Shown here: positions 39,715 through 47,706 of the stretch, one piece after another
Numbering within the stretch: the first letter of the stretch is position 1
Layout: each line of letters starts with the position of its first letter
Assembly (NCBI GenBank): GCA_021156365.1
Contig: JAJNDK010000009.1
Span: forward strand, 172,573-236,572
Origin: Bacteroidota bacterium
Lineage (GTDB): Bacteria; Bacteroidota; Bacteroidia; B-17B0; Aurantibacillaceae
DNA: 64,000 bases
Reading direction: 5' to 3'
Notes under the pieces: generated by a model
What the model was told of the DNA's origin: nothing
Database searches by the model: none
The model's input: the letters and a program-made list of their open reading frames with translations, nothing else
Translations under genes and position numbers: made by a program

Positions 39715-40134
39715 TTATTTAATCTCCATGTCTTCGTTAAAGAAAAAGAAAACAATGGCTGCGATCCAGTCGAGACGGCGTGCTTTACACTCCCCTATCT
39801 TTAACCCGTCATTAAAGATCCCACCATCATTCTGAATCTGTCCGATTTGCACTTCTTTTTTGTTGTATATATCGCCATCAACCGCATTAAATCTGCCCAC
39901 TTTAGTACCATCCCTGTATATATCCCCATCCGCTTCGATCATTCCTATTCTCTCCCCGTTGATATACATATGGCCGGAACTGTTAATGAAGCCTTTCCTG
40001 CTTTCACTGATGAATATATCTCCGTTCTCATGTATCTCTCCCGCTTTTTTTCCATTTATATAAATACCCCCGTCCTGCGCTAAAACGCTTCCGGAAAAAA
40101 TACTATATATCAGGATTACAAGGAGCGTTTTCAT
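39715..40134 (-). CDS. Secreted repeat protein (GDIYxNGSK type), copy B
   Basis: 139 residues, paralogue of the gene at 39274. Signal peptide (MKTLLVILIYSIFSGSVLAQ), seven more diverged units (GGIYINGKKAGEIHEN, GDIFISESRKGFINSS, GHMYINGERIGMIEAD, GDIYRDGTKVGRFNAVD, GGIFNDGLKIGECKAR), and the same C-terminal pattern KARRLDWIAAIVFFFFNEDMEIK. The copy separated by 39 bases downstream has regular repeats, so this is the more diverged member. It begins 10 bases after kdsA on the same strand and is probably co-transcribed with it. Confidence 0.75.
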   Translation of the reverse strand: MKTLLVILIYSIFSGSVLAQDGGIYINGKKAGEIHENGDIFISESRKGFINSSGHMYINGERIGMIEADGDIYRDGTKVGRFNAVDGDIYNKKEVQIGQIQNDGGIFNDGLKIGECKARRLDWIAAIVFFFFNEDMEIK

Positions 40135-40144
40135 TAGTTCGTTT

Positions 40145-40978
40145 TTACTTTCTGTATTTAACTTCCAGATTATGGATCTCGATCAAAGGTTTTAAAAATT
40201 CTTCGAGATCATAGACACAAAGCTGGGAAGCTGCATCACACAATGCTTTCTCCGGCTCCGGATGTGTTTCGATGAATACACCATCTACCCCGCTTGCTAC
40301 ACCCGCCCTTGAAAGTACAGGCAAAAACTCGCGTGCACCGCCTTTGGCATCCGAACTTGGGATCCCATATTTACGTACACAGTGTGTAACATCAAAAACA
40401 ACCGGGTAACCAAGGTTATTCATGTGATAAAAGGCGCGTGGATCAACGATCAGGTCGTTGTAACCAAAAGTATAACCACGCTCGGTCAGGATCACATTGT
40501 CATTGCCCGCATCAATACATTTCTGCAAAGGATGCTTCATATTGTCAGGTGCAAGGAATTGTCCGTGTTTAATATTTACTACTTTCCCGGTCTTAGCAGC
40601 GGCTACCAGCAAAGTCGATTGCATACACAGGTATGCAGGGATCTGTAACACATCTACCACTTCAGCCGCTGCTGCTGCCTGCTCCGGGTAATGAATATCA
40701 GTAAGCAACGGAAAGCCAAACTGCTCTTTTACTTTTGCCAGTAAAGCCACTCCTTTGGAGAGTCCCGGACCATCGTAATATTTGAGGCTGCTGCGATTGT
40801 CTTTCTGGAAAGACGATTTATAAATGATCTTTATTTTCATACGCTCCGAAACTTCTTTCAGTTTCTCAGCGGTTTTCATCATAATAGTTTCATCCTCGAT
40901 CACACAAGGACCCGAAATGAGGAATAATTCATCTGCTCCGCAGTCGATATTTCCAACTTTTATTGTTTTTTTACTCAT
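40145..40978 (-). CDS. kdsA: 3-deoxy-8-phosphooctulonate synthase (KDO 8-P synthase)
   Basis: 277 residues. Condenses arabinose 5-phosphate with phosphoenolpyruvate to KDO 8-phosphate for lipopolysaccharide inner core. Family motifs: LISGPCVIEDE, FKSSFQKDNRSS-like YKSSFQKDNRSSLKYYDGPGLSKG, LLTDIHYPEQA, LQIPAYLCMQSTLLVAAAKTGKVVNIKHGQFLAP, LTERGYTFGYNDLIVDPRA, FDVTHCVRKYG and GVFIETHPEPEKALCD. The Cys in CVIED and His/Glu/Asp positions suggest a metal-dependent type is possible. It is upstream of the two repeat proteins. TATCTTTA at 40990-40983 lies 4 bases before the ATG. Confidence 0.96.
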   Translation of the reverse strand: MSKKTIKVGNIDCGADELFLISGPCVIEDETIMMKTAEKLKEVSERMKIKIIYKSSFQKDNRSSLKYYDGPGLSKGVALLAKVKEQFGFPLLTDIHYPEQAAAAAEVVDVLQIPAYLCMQSTLLVAAAKTGKVVNIKHGQFLAPDNMKHPLQKCIDAGNDNVILTERGYTFGYNDLIVDPRAFYHMNNLGYPVVFDVTHCVRKYGIPSSDAKGGAREFLPVLSRAGVASGVDGVFIETHPEPEKALCDAASQLCVYDLEEFLKPLIEIHNLEVKYRK

Positions 40979-41087
40979 GCGATAAAGATACGGATTATAT
41001 GATAGCCTGTTCGCCCTTCCCTCTTGATTTTGAGGCTACGCCAATCCCGTTTTCGTGCTTATTTTTCCCTTTCCCGCCTAATTTTTT

Positions 41088-41117
41088 TTGCAATATATGT
41101 CTATACAATTATATTTA
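41088..41117 (+). promoter_or_regulatory. Promoter of the heme-motif T9SS protein
   Basis: TTG (41088-41090), a 19-base spacer and TATATTTA (41110-41117), one change from TAnnTTTG. The ATG at 41122 is 4 bases beyond, again giving a near-leaderless mRNA. Confidence 0.6.
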
Positions 41118-41121
41118 GCGT

Positions 41122-41961
41122 ATGAAACTGAACTTACTGGTTAAAACTCTTGTTGCCATCGTTCCGCTGAGCCTTGTTTTTTTTATAAACAGTGGCGAAA
41201 CGCATTCCAATGCGGCAGGAGCTCCGGCAGCGCGAACCGGTTCACCGGGAGATGGATCCAATTGCAGGGCCTGCCATTCCGGTGCCGCACCGCCAACTGC
41301 CAATCTTATCAGTTCCGATATTCCCGAAGAAGGTTATACACCGGGAACAACCTATAATATCAGCGCTACGATCTCCAGTCCGATCTCTAATAAATTCGGT
41401 TTTGAGATCTCGCCACAAAATATCACAGGCCAGCTGAAAGGCACACTCATCGCTACAGAGCCCACCCGCACACAATTGCTTTCTGCCGGAAAATACATTA
41501 CACATAAAGCGGCAGGAAATGCCGGCACTGCCAATTCAAATACCTGGACATTCCAATGGATCGCTCCGGCTGCAGGATCTGGTGAATTAACTTTTTACGG
41601 TGCTTTTGTATCAGCTAATTCCAACAACAACAGCTTGGGAGATGCTGTGTTCCTGTCTACGCTTTCCGTTGTGGAGAATGAAGGCGCAGTGAGCCTCACT
41701 GAAAAAAGAACAACCGAAGGGCTATACATGTTCCCGATCCCCTGTTCGGACCTGCTTACCATAAAAATTCCTTCGGGTATGGATAAGATCGAATCCATCA
41801 CGATCATCAGTACAAATGGCGCTGAAAAGAAAAAGCTGCAGAAATTAACAGGTCAGGAAGTCCTTACTATAGACATGAGCGATCTGGCTTCCGGAACGTA
41901 TACCGCCCTGATCAAAGACGTGCAGGGACAAATCTCCTATAAACGTATTATTAAATTATAA
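41122..41961 (+). CDS. Choice-of-anchor V/reelin-like T9SS protein with a CxxCH motif
   Basis: 279 residues. N-terminal signal region (LLVKTLVAIVPLSLVFFINSG), then the family signature NSNAAGAPAARTGSPGDGSNCRACHSG with a heme-type C48-R-A-C51-H52. The middle ~120 residues form a reeler-like beta domain (YTPGTTYNISATISSP, FGFEISPQNITG, HKAAGNAG, WTFQWIAPAAGSGELTFYGAFVSANSN), and the last ~75 residues a type A sorting domain (GLYMFPIPCSDLLTIKI ... GTYTALIKDVQGQISYKRIIKL). A single heme may be attached. The next gene, 8 bases downstream, encodes a heme lipoprotein, so the two probably work together. Confidence 0.8.
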   Translation: MKLNLLVKTLVAIVPLSLVFFINSGETHSNAAGAPAARTGSPGDGSNCRACHSGAAPPTANLISSDIPEEGYTPGTTYNISATISSPISNKFGFEISPQNITGQLKGTLIATEPTRTQLLSAGKYITHKAAGNAGTANSNTWTFQWIAPAAGSGELTFYGAFVSANSNNNSLGDAVFLSTLSVVENEGAVSLTEKRTTEGLYMFPIPCSDLLTIKIPSGMDKIESITIISTNGAEKKKLQKLTGQEVLTIDMSDLASGTYTALIKDVQGQISYKRIIKL

Positions 41962-41969
41962 GGAAGCTT

Positions 41970-42323
41970 ATGAAAATCTGTACAGTCCCGGTCATTCTTA
42001 TGCTATTGATATGTCTGCTTATCTCTTCATGTACCAAAGACAGAGGTGCGTTGGAAGCAATTGAAGAACCCTGTGACAGCAGCGTATCCTACCTCACGGA
42101 TATCAAGCCCATCATCGATTCGAAATGTATCAGCTGCCATGATGGAACCACTTATACCGGCGGCGACTTCAACACATTTGAAGCCGTGAAAACACAGGCA
42201 GATAACGGACGATTGCATGAATTAGTGGTGGTGAGCAAAAGTATGCCTATAGACAACAGCCTGAGTAAAGAGGAATTGAAAAAATTCAGGTGCTGGCTGG
42301 AGAACGGAGCTCCCAATAATTGA
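41970..42323 (+). CDS. Lipoprotein c-type cytochrome
   Basis: 117 residues. Lipobox ISSC with Cys21, then a short acidic segment and a single heme motif CISCH (Cys53, Cys56, His57) within YLTDIKPIIDSKCISCHDGTTYTGGDFNTFEAVK, a pattern typical of small Bacteroidota periplasmic cytochromes. A Met in VVVSKSMPIDNSLSKEELKKFRCWLENGAPNN could be the distal ligand. 8 bases after the CxxCH T9SS gene: likely an operon in which both proteins carry heme at the cell envelope. Confidence 0.85.
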   Translation: MKICTVPVILMLLICLLISSCTKDRGALEAIEEPCDSSVSYLTDIKPIIDSKCISCHDGTTYTGGDFNTFEAVKTQADNGRLHELVVVSKSMPIDNSLSKEELKKFRCWLENGAPNN

Positions 42324-42333
42324 TCTGTTTCCT

Positions 42334-43197
42334 TCAGGAAATAACGTTCAGGGTTTTTCCCATTATACTCACCTGGATATTTTCGTTTACGCTTACAGGT
42401 TCTCCATCAAAATGGATAGCGGTAGGGCCTTTCACTTTCACACGGATATCCTTTCCTGCGGAGATACTGATGTAACGGGAAGGTTTTCGCTTAAAGACCT
42501 TGCGAACAATAAAGGGGGCTACCCAAATACTGAAAGGCCTCACCACAACTAACTGCAACTGCCCGTCATCCAATTGTGCTCCCGGAGCAATATAAAAATC
42601 ATTCCCATACTGGCCGGCATTGGCAAAGGTGAGTAAAAATGCCTTTTGCTTCAGTTCTTTTCCATCAATATTTATCTCATATTCGCGGGGGACGTAGGAA
42701 AATAATTCGCGGAAAATAATTTTACAATAGGTCCAAAAACCACGTTTAGTACTGCTTGCAAAGCGATGACCTATCTGTGCATCAAAGCCGGTACCGCTTG
42801 TGCAGAAAAAAGGGAAATTGTTGATCATACCGGAATCGATCTTGCGTACAGTGCCCGATTCAATCTGCTTCAGCGCTTTTTGTATGTCCATAGACACACC
42901 TATACTCCGGGCCAGTCCATTCCCGGAGCCAAAAGGCAGTATCCCTAATGCAACATCCGTATGGTTGAGCGCAGCAGCTACCTGGTTCACCGTACCATCA
43001 CCTCCCACCGCCACTGCGATGGTAAAACCACCTTCACTGATACGCCGTCGGATGCTGTCAAAATCATTCGCATTTTCCCACAGTACGATCTCTTTTTCGA
43101 TAGCGGGCGAAAAATGCCGTTCAATAAATGCCGGAACATCCATCTTCTTCTTTACTCCCGCTTTGGGATTAATAATAAAAATAACTTTGCGCGACAT
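42334..43197 (-). CDS. Diacylglycerol kinase family lipid kinase (YegS/BmrU type)
   Basis: 287 residues. The catalytic domain begins KVIFIINPKAGVKKK and contains the nucleotide loop VAVGGDGTVNQVAAAL and LGILPFGSGNGLARSIGV, hallmarks of DAGK_cat. The C-terminal domain has FFCTSGTGFDAQIG and a late GPTAIHFDGEPVSVNENIQVSI, matching YegS/BmrU. It probably phosphorylates a membrane lipid such as diacylglycerol, phosphatidylglycerol or a sphingoid base. No lipid genes adjoin. It converges with the cytochrome lipoprotein gene (10-base gap). Confidence 0.92.
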   Translation of the reverse strand: MSRKVIFIINPKAGVKKKMDVPAFIERHFSPAIEKEIVLWENANDFDSIRRRISEGGFTIAVAVGGDGTVNQVAAALNHTDVALGILPFGSGNGLARSIGVSMDIQKALKQIESGTVRKIDSGMINNFPFFCTSGTGFDAQIGHRFASSTKRGFWTYCKIIFRELFSYVPREYEINIDGKELKQKAFLLTFANAGQYGNDFYIAPGAQLDDGQLQLVVVRPFSIWVAPFIVRKVFKRKPSRYISISAGKDIRVKVKGPTAIHFDGEPVSVNENIQVSIMGKTLNVIS

Positions 43198-43201
43198 TAC
43201 G

Positions 43202-43231
43202 CGAAAGTACGGATATTTCCGGGCTTCTCAA
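43202..43231 (-). promoter_or_regulatory. Promoter of the lipid kinase gene
   Basis: On the minus strand TTG (43231-43229), a 19-base spacer and TACTTTCG (43209-43202), one change from TAnnTTTG. The ATG at 43197 follows after 4 bases. Confidence 0.6.
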
Positions 43232-43248
43232 ACGATTGGACAGGTAGC

Positions 43249-44532
43249 CTATTTCGTTCGCCTGTAAAAAATCAATTCTACCCGCCGGTTATTCGCGCGG
43301 CCGTTTTCGGTTTTATTTGTATCCGCTTCTTTCAGGAACTGGCTTTCGTTTTGTTTTATCATACCGGGGCCAATACCTTTTTCCAGGAGCCAGGCTTTGA
43401 CACTCTCATCGCGTTTTTGAGCGAGCTTTTGGTTCCGGCTTATATTGCCCGTAGAATCCGTAAACCCCGACAACTCTACTTCTGATATCCCGTTTATCGC
43501 AAGTAATTTCATAATGCTGTCCAGCTTTGTTTTTTCCTTCGGTTTCAAGTCGCTTTTATTCGTATCGAAATACACAGTGATCCGTAACGGTTTACCCTTA
43601 GGCGTATTTGTTTGTTTAAAAGGTTCCTTTTTTGTTTTTACACCTGGTACTTTTGCCGGTAGTTGAAAGATACTGTCAGGATTAAAGCGGATCTTTTTCT
43701 TTTTGATTTCCTTCAGTACCTCATAGTATTTACCGGCAGGATCCTCTGTCGAAGAAAAGGTGCCGGCCTGTATGAAAACTCCGCTATCATAATCCATGTC
43801 ACTTGCATCGGCAATCGCTATTTTCATATGATAAACTTTATAGGGGATCACATCACACATCGCTGTGATCACTTTGGTCAACCCATCGAACTCAAGGCCT
43901 AAGCGCATGGGACTCTTCGCTGTCACTTCTCCTTTATTATTGTTACAGAAATACACAGCATTCCTGGATGCGTTCACTGTGTTTACGGAAATGGGTGCAT
44001 TTGTACCGGGAACCACAGCTATATTCCGGTAGGCTGTGTCGCCTTTCTCTTTGATATAAAATCCGAACACATCGTTAAACTGGCTACCAACGTATTCCGG
44101 GTATTCTTCGCTGGCAAACACATAATTAAAACTCAGCTGGTTGTTTACCGGTATGAAATCGAATTCAAGCAAAGCCATATCGAACAAGGGAGCTTTCGCT
44201 GCTTTCCGCAGATCTTTATCACTGTGCTGCACATCCGGATTAGTGCCTGCTCTCGATGTAAAATTCTTTTGTTCGTTGGGTCCGTTGATCTTTTCTGCAT
44301 TACCGGTAGAGAGTATAAGTCCCGAATCGAGCCCGATAATGGCTTTGTCGGCACTAAAGATCCCAATGCTCTTTCTGAAACCCGTATACCGGAAGTTACT
44401 AACGGCAATGCCCTTTCCCATCAGCGCTTTCCTTACATAGGATTCGGCCGAATCTTTCGAAGTTACTTTGAACTGCGCAAATCCAGGCAGATTGCACAAC
44501 AGGATAAGAATAAGGCTTGGACAGATCCGCAT
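43249..44532 (-). CDS. Choice-of-anchor L domain/OmpA fusion protein
   Basis: 427 residues with a signal peptide (MRICPSLILILLCNLPGFAQ). Residues ~25-270 are a choice-of-anchor L domain: ALMGKGIAVSNFRYTG, IGIFSADKAIIGLDSGLILSTGNAEKINGPN, LLEFDFIPVNNQLSFNYVFASEEYPEYVGSQFNDVFGFYI, FDGLTKVITAMCDVIPYKVYHMKIAIADASDMDYDSGVFIQAGTF. The C-terminal ~110 residues are an OmpA domain (ITVYFDTNKSDLKPKEKTKLDSIM, LSGFTDSTGNISRNQKLAQKRDESVKAWLL, RANNRRVELIF). Anchor L proteins are usually T9SS cargo; here the OmpA module replaces a sorting domain and would fix it to peptidoglycan. Confidence 0.88.
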   Translation of the reverse strand: MRICPSLILILLCNLPGFAQFKVTSKDSAESYVRKALMGKGIAVSNFRYTGFRKSIGIFSADKAIIGLDSGLILSTGNAEKINGPNEQKNFTSRAGTNPDVQHSDKDLRKAAKAPLFDMALLEFDFIPVNNQLSFNYVFASEEYPEYVGSQFNDVFGFYIKEKGDTAYRNIAVVPGTNAPISVNTVNASRNAVYFCNNNKGEVTAKSPMRLGLEFDGLTKVITAMCDVIPYKVYHMKIAIADASDMDYDSGVFIQAGTFSSTEDPAGKYYEVLKEIKKKKIRFNPDSIFQLPAKVPGVKTKKEPFKQTNTPKGKPLRITVYFDTNKSDLKPKEKTKLDSIMKLLAINGISEVELSGFTDSTGNISRNQKLAQKRDESVKAWLLEKGIGPGMIKQNESQFLKEADTNKTENGRANNRRVELIFYRRTK

Positions 44533-44559
44533 ACAAAAGACTCAAGGGGTTAAAAAAAA

Positions 44560-44585
44560 TCCCGCCTGTTGTATAACAGGCAGGA
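44560..44585 (-). terminator. Terminator of the Cys/Lys-rich peptide gene
   Basis: TCCCGCCTGTT (44560-44570), loop GTAT, AACAGGCAGGA (44575-44585), an 11-bp stem with one G-T pair. On the minus strand it is followed by ATTTTTTTT, a classic rho-independent terminator, 24 bases after the stop at 44610. Confidence 0.9.
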
Positions 44586-44609
44586 CTCGTATTAAGTTAC
44601 AGGAAAAAA

Positions 44610-44849
44610 TTATTTTTTCTCTTCTTTTTTCGTGTCTTTTGAGCAGCATGATTTTTTAGCGCTGTCTTTTTTGCAGCATGATTTTTCATCTTTACTGCAC
44701 GATTTTTCTTTTTTCTTTTTATCGTCACCTTTTTTGTCATCTCCTTCTTTAACGATAGAGATAGAAGTTCCGGTGAAAGAAGAAACAGTAGAAGCGGATA
44801 CTGCAGTTACCATTCCGGTGAACGCAAGCATTAAAAATAATTTTTTCAT
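44610..44849 (-). CDS. Small secreted Cys/Lys-rich protein
   Basis: 79 residues. Signal peptide (MKKLFLMLAFTGMVTAVSA), a short linker, then a tail of alternating Lys/Asp and Cys: KEGDDKKGDDKKKKEKSC, SCCKKDSAKKSCCSKDTKK. Six cysteines, four of them as two CC pairs, and about 25 lysines in 45 residues. It could be a metal-binding or thiol-redox peptide of the periplasm. It has its own -7 element (TAGCTTTG at 44886-44879) and terminator, so it is probably well expressed. No family recognised. Confidence 0.65.
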   Translation of the reverse strand: MKKLFLMLAFTGMVTAVSASTVSSFTGTSISIVKEGDDKKGDDKKKKEKSCSKDEKSCCKKDSAKKSCCSKDTKKEEKK

Positions 44850-44928
44850 GGTTGTTTTATTTGATTTTTATAGTAAACCAAAGCTACAATTATTATTCCG
44901 GAATGTGTGGAAAGAAATGTTAAAAAAA

Positions 44929-46359
44929 TCACTTCCTCCGGGTCCGGAACATTTCCTTGAATTTGAACTCAATTCCCTCACTGGGCCTGGTGGCAGGCGA
45001 TTGCACGAGGTAGCCTTCCTGGTTGATCAGGTAATAAGTAGCGGGCGCTTTCACGAGGTAAGTATCCAGCATTTGTTTATCCTTAGCTCCATAAAGGATC
45101 AGCCAGTTGTATTTAGGGTTTTTCTTTACAAATTCCCTGAATTCCTCTTCTTCACCCTCCATACAGACACTTATAAATAATACCTTATCGCCGTATTTAT
45201 TTTTTATCTGCTCCATCTTTTTCATTTCCTGCTGGCTCTGCACACTTTTCGGAGAAAAGAAATCGAGGTAAATGTATTTGCCTTTAAAGCTCTTCAGCTG
45301 AAATGTATTTTCCTTTGCATCCTTCAGGCTAAAGGCCGGAGCTTCCACTCCGTTCTGCAGGTTATTAAATAAGTGAAGCATGTTATCTGCTATTTTTTTA
45401 TGCTCCGGATTCTTCGTTATGGACCTGATCTGATCGACGAGGGCAATTATATTCTGCTTGCTGAATTTTGGTACATAATACAGTTCATACAGTCCCTTCA
45501 GTATAACCAGCTCACGGAGCGAATCACTCGTAGCCAACCAGGAATCGTTCTTCAAAACAGCGTTGAGAGCAGGATAGTTGGGTTGCTGATTGATATTGTT
45601 GAGAATATCATTTCCGAATTTTCCGATCGATTGCTGTTCGAGATACAATTTGAAAAACTGGTTGAAAAACTCCATGTATTCAAAATTGTTGTAATGGATC
45701 GGCTTATACAGGATGTATTTATTGGCAATGTATGCCCGGTGTCTTCCGGTATTGTCATTGATCAGTGCAATATTGTATGTTACATAGGTGCGGAGGTAGC
45801 TGCTGTTCACTTTCTCATAGCGCTTCTGCATTTTCAGTTCAAACGAATCGAGCTTATGATGCAGCTTTTTTGCAACAAAGTATTTGTAGTTCTTGTTCCA
45901 GAACCGTTCGAACTGTGTATTAAAGTCAATGATGCGTGCATTCAGCTCAGTGGAGTCGCCATAAATGATCAGGTCGGTACTTTGTTCTGCATTCGGGTTC
46001 TGGTAGAAACCGGAATCGACAGGATCTGGGGCCGGAAAGGTGACCCCGTATTTATACGCCTTCAGCATATACAGCTTGGCCGACTGATTGCCGATCTTCA
46101 CTTTAAAAGCCTGTGGGCGATCAACCATTGCTGATAATTCAAATACGCCTTTTGAATCGACCGTATCGATTGATTCCTTCACCTGTGTGTAAGTAATAAG
46201 ATCGGAAAAGGAATACAGGGAGGCTTCCTGTCCTTTGAAATCGGGAGCCCGGCCATCCACTACCGATGCCTGGGAATAAACCCGGGCCGGCACTAAAAAG
46301 CAGACTGTTGCGAACAGGAAAATAAAGGAAAAAACCGGGTATTTTTTAAAGGCAGGCAT
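44929..46359 (-). CDS. TlpA/thioredoxin-like secreted protein without CxxC
   Basis: 476 residues with a signal peptide (to YSQ). Residues ~30-130 are a beta-rich N-terminal region (GQEASLYSFSDLITYTQ, SKGVFELSAMVDRPQAFKVKIGNQSAKLYM), ~130-330 are helical, and ~330-476 form a thioredoxin-like domain: PAFSLKDAKENTFQLKSFKGKYIYLDFFSPKSVQSQQEMKKMEQIKNKYGDKVLFISVCMEGEEEEF. The usual W-C-x-x-C is replaced by F-S-P-K-S, so no dithiol redox. The architecture otherwise matches Bacteroidota TlpA-type proteins with a DUF4369-like N-terminus. TATATTTG at 46396-46389 is a likely -7 element. Confidence 0.8.
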   Translation of the reverse strand: MPAFKKYPVFSFIFLFATVCFLVPARVYSQASVVDGRAPDFKGQEASLYSFSDLITYTQVKESIDTVDSKGVFELSAMVDRPQAFKVKIGNQSAKLYMLKAYKYGVTFPAPDPVDSGFYQNPNAEQSTDLIIYGDSTELNARIIDFNTQFERFWNKNYKYFVAKKLHHKLDSFELKMQKRYEKVNSSYLRTYVTYNIALINDNTGRHRAYIANKYILYKPIHYNNFEYMEFFNQFFKLYLEQQSIGKFGNDILNNINQQPNYPALNAVLKNDSWLATSDSLRELVILKGLYELYYVPKFSKQNIIALVDQIRSITKNPEHKKIADNMLHLFNNLQNGVEAPAFSLKDAKENTFQLKSFKGKYIYLDFFSPKSVQSQQEMKKMEQIKNKYGDKVLFISVCMEGEEEEFREFVKKNPKYNWLILYGAKDKQMLDTYLVKAPATYYLINQEGYLVQSPATRPSEGIEFKFKEMFRTRRK

Positions 46360-46388
46360 ATCGCTATCGTTAAAAGACGGAATTAATG

Positions 46389-46396
46389 CAAATATA
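46389..46396 (-). promoter_or_regulatory. -7 element of the thioredoxin-like gene
   Basis: TATATTTG on the minus strand, about 30 bases upstream of the ATG at 46359. A TTG at proper -33 distance is not seen. Confidence 0.4.
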
Positions 46397-46431
46397 TTGC
46401 ACAGAAGTCAAAATATGTGCCGAATAAACGA

Positions 46432-47505
46432 CTATTCGCGCCCGATCTTTTTCAGATGGAGCATGTGCGAACGCAAAGCGCCACCCATCGTACGGAATTC
46501 CACATACTGCACATTGAATTCGCTGCAGGTCGATTTGAGGATCTCATTCAGCTTCGGGTAATGCACATGGCTGATACGCGGGAACAAATGATGCTCTACC
46601 TGGAAATTCAAGCCCCCCAACATCCAGGTAAGGATCCTGCTTTTGGTGGCAAAATTAGCAGTGGTTTTCATCTGGTGTACTGCCCAGTCGGATTCTACAT
46701 CCAATACTTCCGCCTGCTCTTCAGGCGTAACGAAATTAATATCTTCTACTATATGCGCCAGCTGGAATACAACCGCTACAACGAGCCCGGTTATCAGAAG
46801 CGCCGCACTATACCCGATGATAGTAGGGATAACACCTACCATAAACATAGGAATAGCAACGAAAATGCTGATATGGATCAGTTTGGAGGCCCAGAAGATG
46901 ATATGCTCTTTTAAGCTGATCGATTTTATAACCGTATGCTCCGCGATCTTACGGGTGAAGTATTTTTTGAAATCATTATAATAAACCCAAAAGAAAAAGG
47001 TAACAGTATAAAGGAACAAACCATAGATATGCTGGTACTTATGGAACCATTTTTTCGGCTGGTCATGGTGTACACGGAAGAATGGCTTGATGTCGATATC
47101 ATCGTCAATTCCTTCGATATTGGTATAAGTATGGTGATTGACATTGTGTTTTTGCGTCCAGAAGAAGGCATTAGCACCCAGGAGGTTCAGGGTATAAGCC
47201 ATTGCTGCATTCACTCTCCTGTTGGTAGAAAAGCTGCCGTGCGAGCCGTCGTGCATGATATTGAAACCGATCAGGGCCATCACGAACCCTAACAAAAGGA
47301 TCAGGATACTGCTGATGAGTAAATTAGGAGTAAAAAAAACGAGCATAATATACAGTCCTATGAGGGAGCTTAATAAAATGGCCGCTTTGGCATACAGTTT
47401 AAAATTTCCGGTTGACTTGATTTTAGAAGTCTTAAAGTAATCGTTTACTCTGCTTCTCAGGGTGTAAAAAAAAGCCGCCTGGTTGTTATTGAACTTTACT
47501 TGCAA
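46432..47505 (-). CDS. Membrane fatty acid desaturase
   Basis: 357 residues from TTG at 47505. The frame is open to a GTG at 47586, but a -7 element at 47539-47532 lies inside that extension, so the shorter form is preferred. Three histidine boxes define it: HDGSH (residues 85-89), HNVNHH (120-125) and QVEHHLF (about 310), with four or more membrane segments between. They coordinate a di-iron centre that inserts a double bond in an acyl chain. The Q-x-x-H-H third box is that of front-end/acyl-lipid desaturases. Membrane fluidity adaptation is the likely role. Confidence 0.9.
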   Translation of the reverse strand: MQVKFNNNQAAFFYTLRSRVNDYFKTSKIKSTGNFKLYAKAAILLSSLIGLYIMLVFFTPNLLISSILILLLGFVMALIGFNIMHDGSHGSFSTNRRVNAAMAYTLNLLGANAFFWTQKHNVNHHTYTNIEGIDDDIDIKPFFRVHHDQPKKWFHKYQHIYGLFLYTVTFFFWVYYNDFKKYFTRKIAEHTVIKSISLKEHIIFWASKLIHISIFVAIPMFMVGVIPTIIGYSAALLITGLVVAVVFQLAHIVEDINFVTPEEQAEVLDVESDWAVHQMKTTANFATKSRILTWMLGGLNFQVEHHLFPRISHVHYPKLNEILKSTCSEFNVQYVEFRTMGGALRSHMLHLKKIGRE

Positions 47506-47531
47506 GATGATAATATTTAAAAAGATTCCGG

Positions 47532-47539
47532 CAAATATA
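47532..47539 (-). promoter_or_regulatory. -7 element of the desaturase gene
   Basis: TATATTTG on the minus strand, 26 bases before the TTG start at 47505. It argues against the longer reading from GTG 47586. Confidence 0.5.
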
Positions 47540-47706
47540 CCTTTTTCATTTAAAATATGTGTTTCTTTCTTCTCAATCCTTAACACTGTTTACCATTTTT
47601 GGCTCAATTGCCACTTTTAACTGATTAAAACTGCGGAATTGGTATTTTTTTGTGATTTTAATCAGGAAATAATCAGTAATTTAGTTACCCAAAAAATAAC
47701 ATAAAA

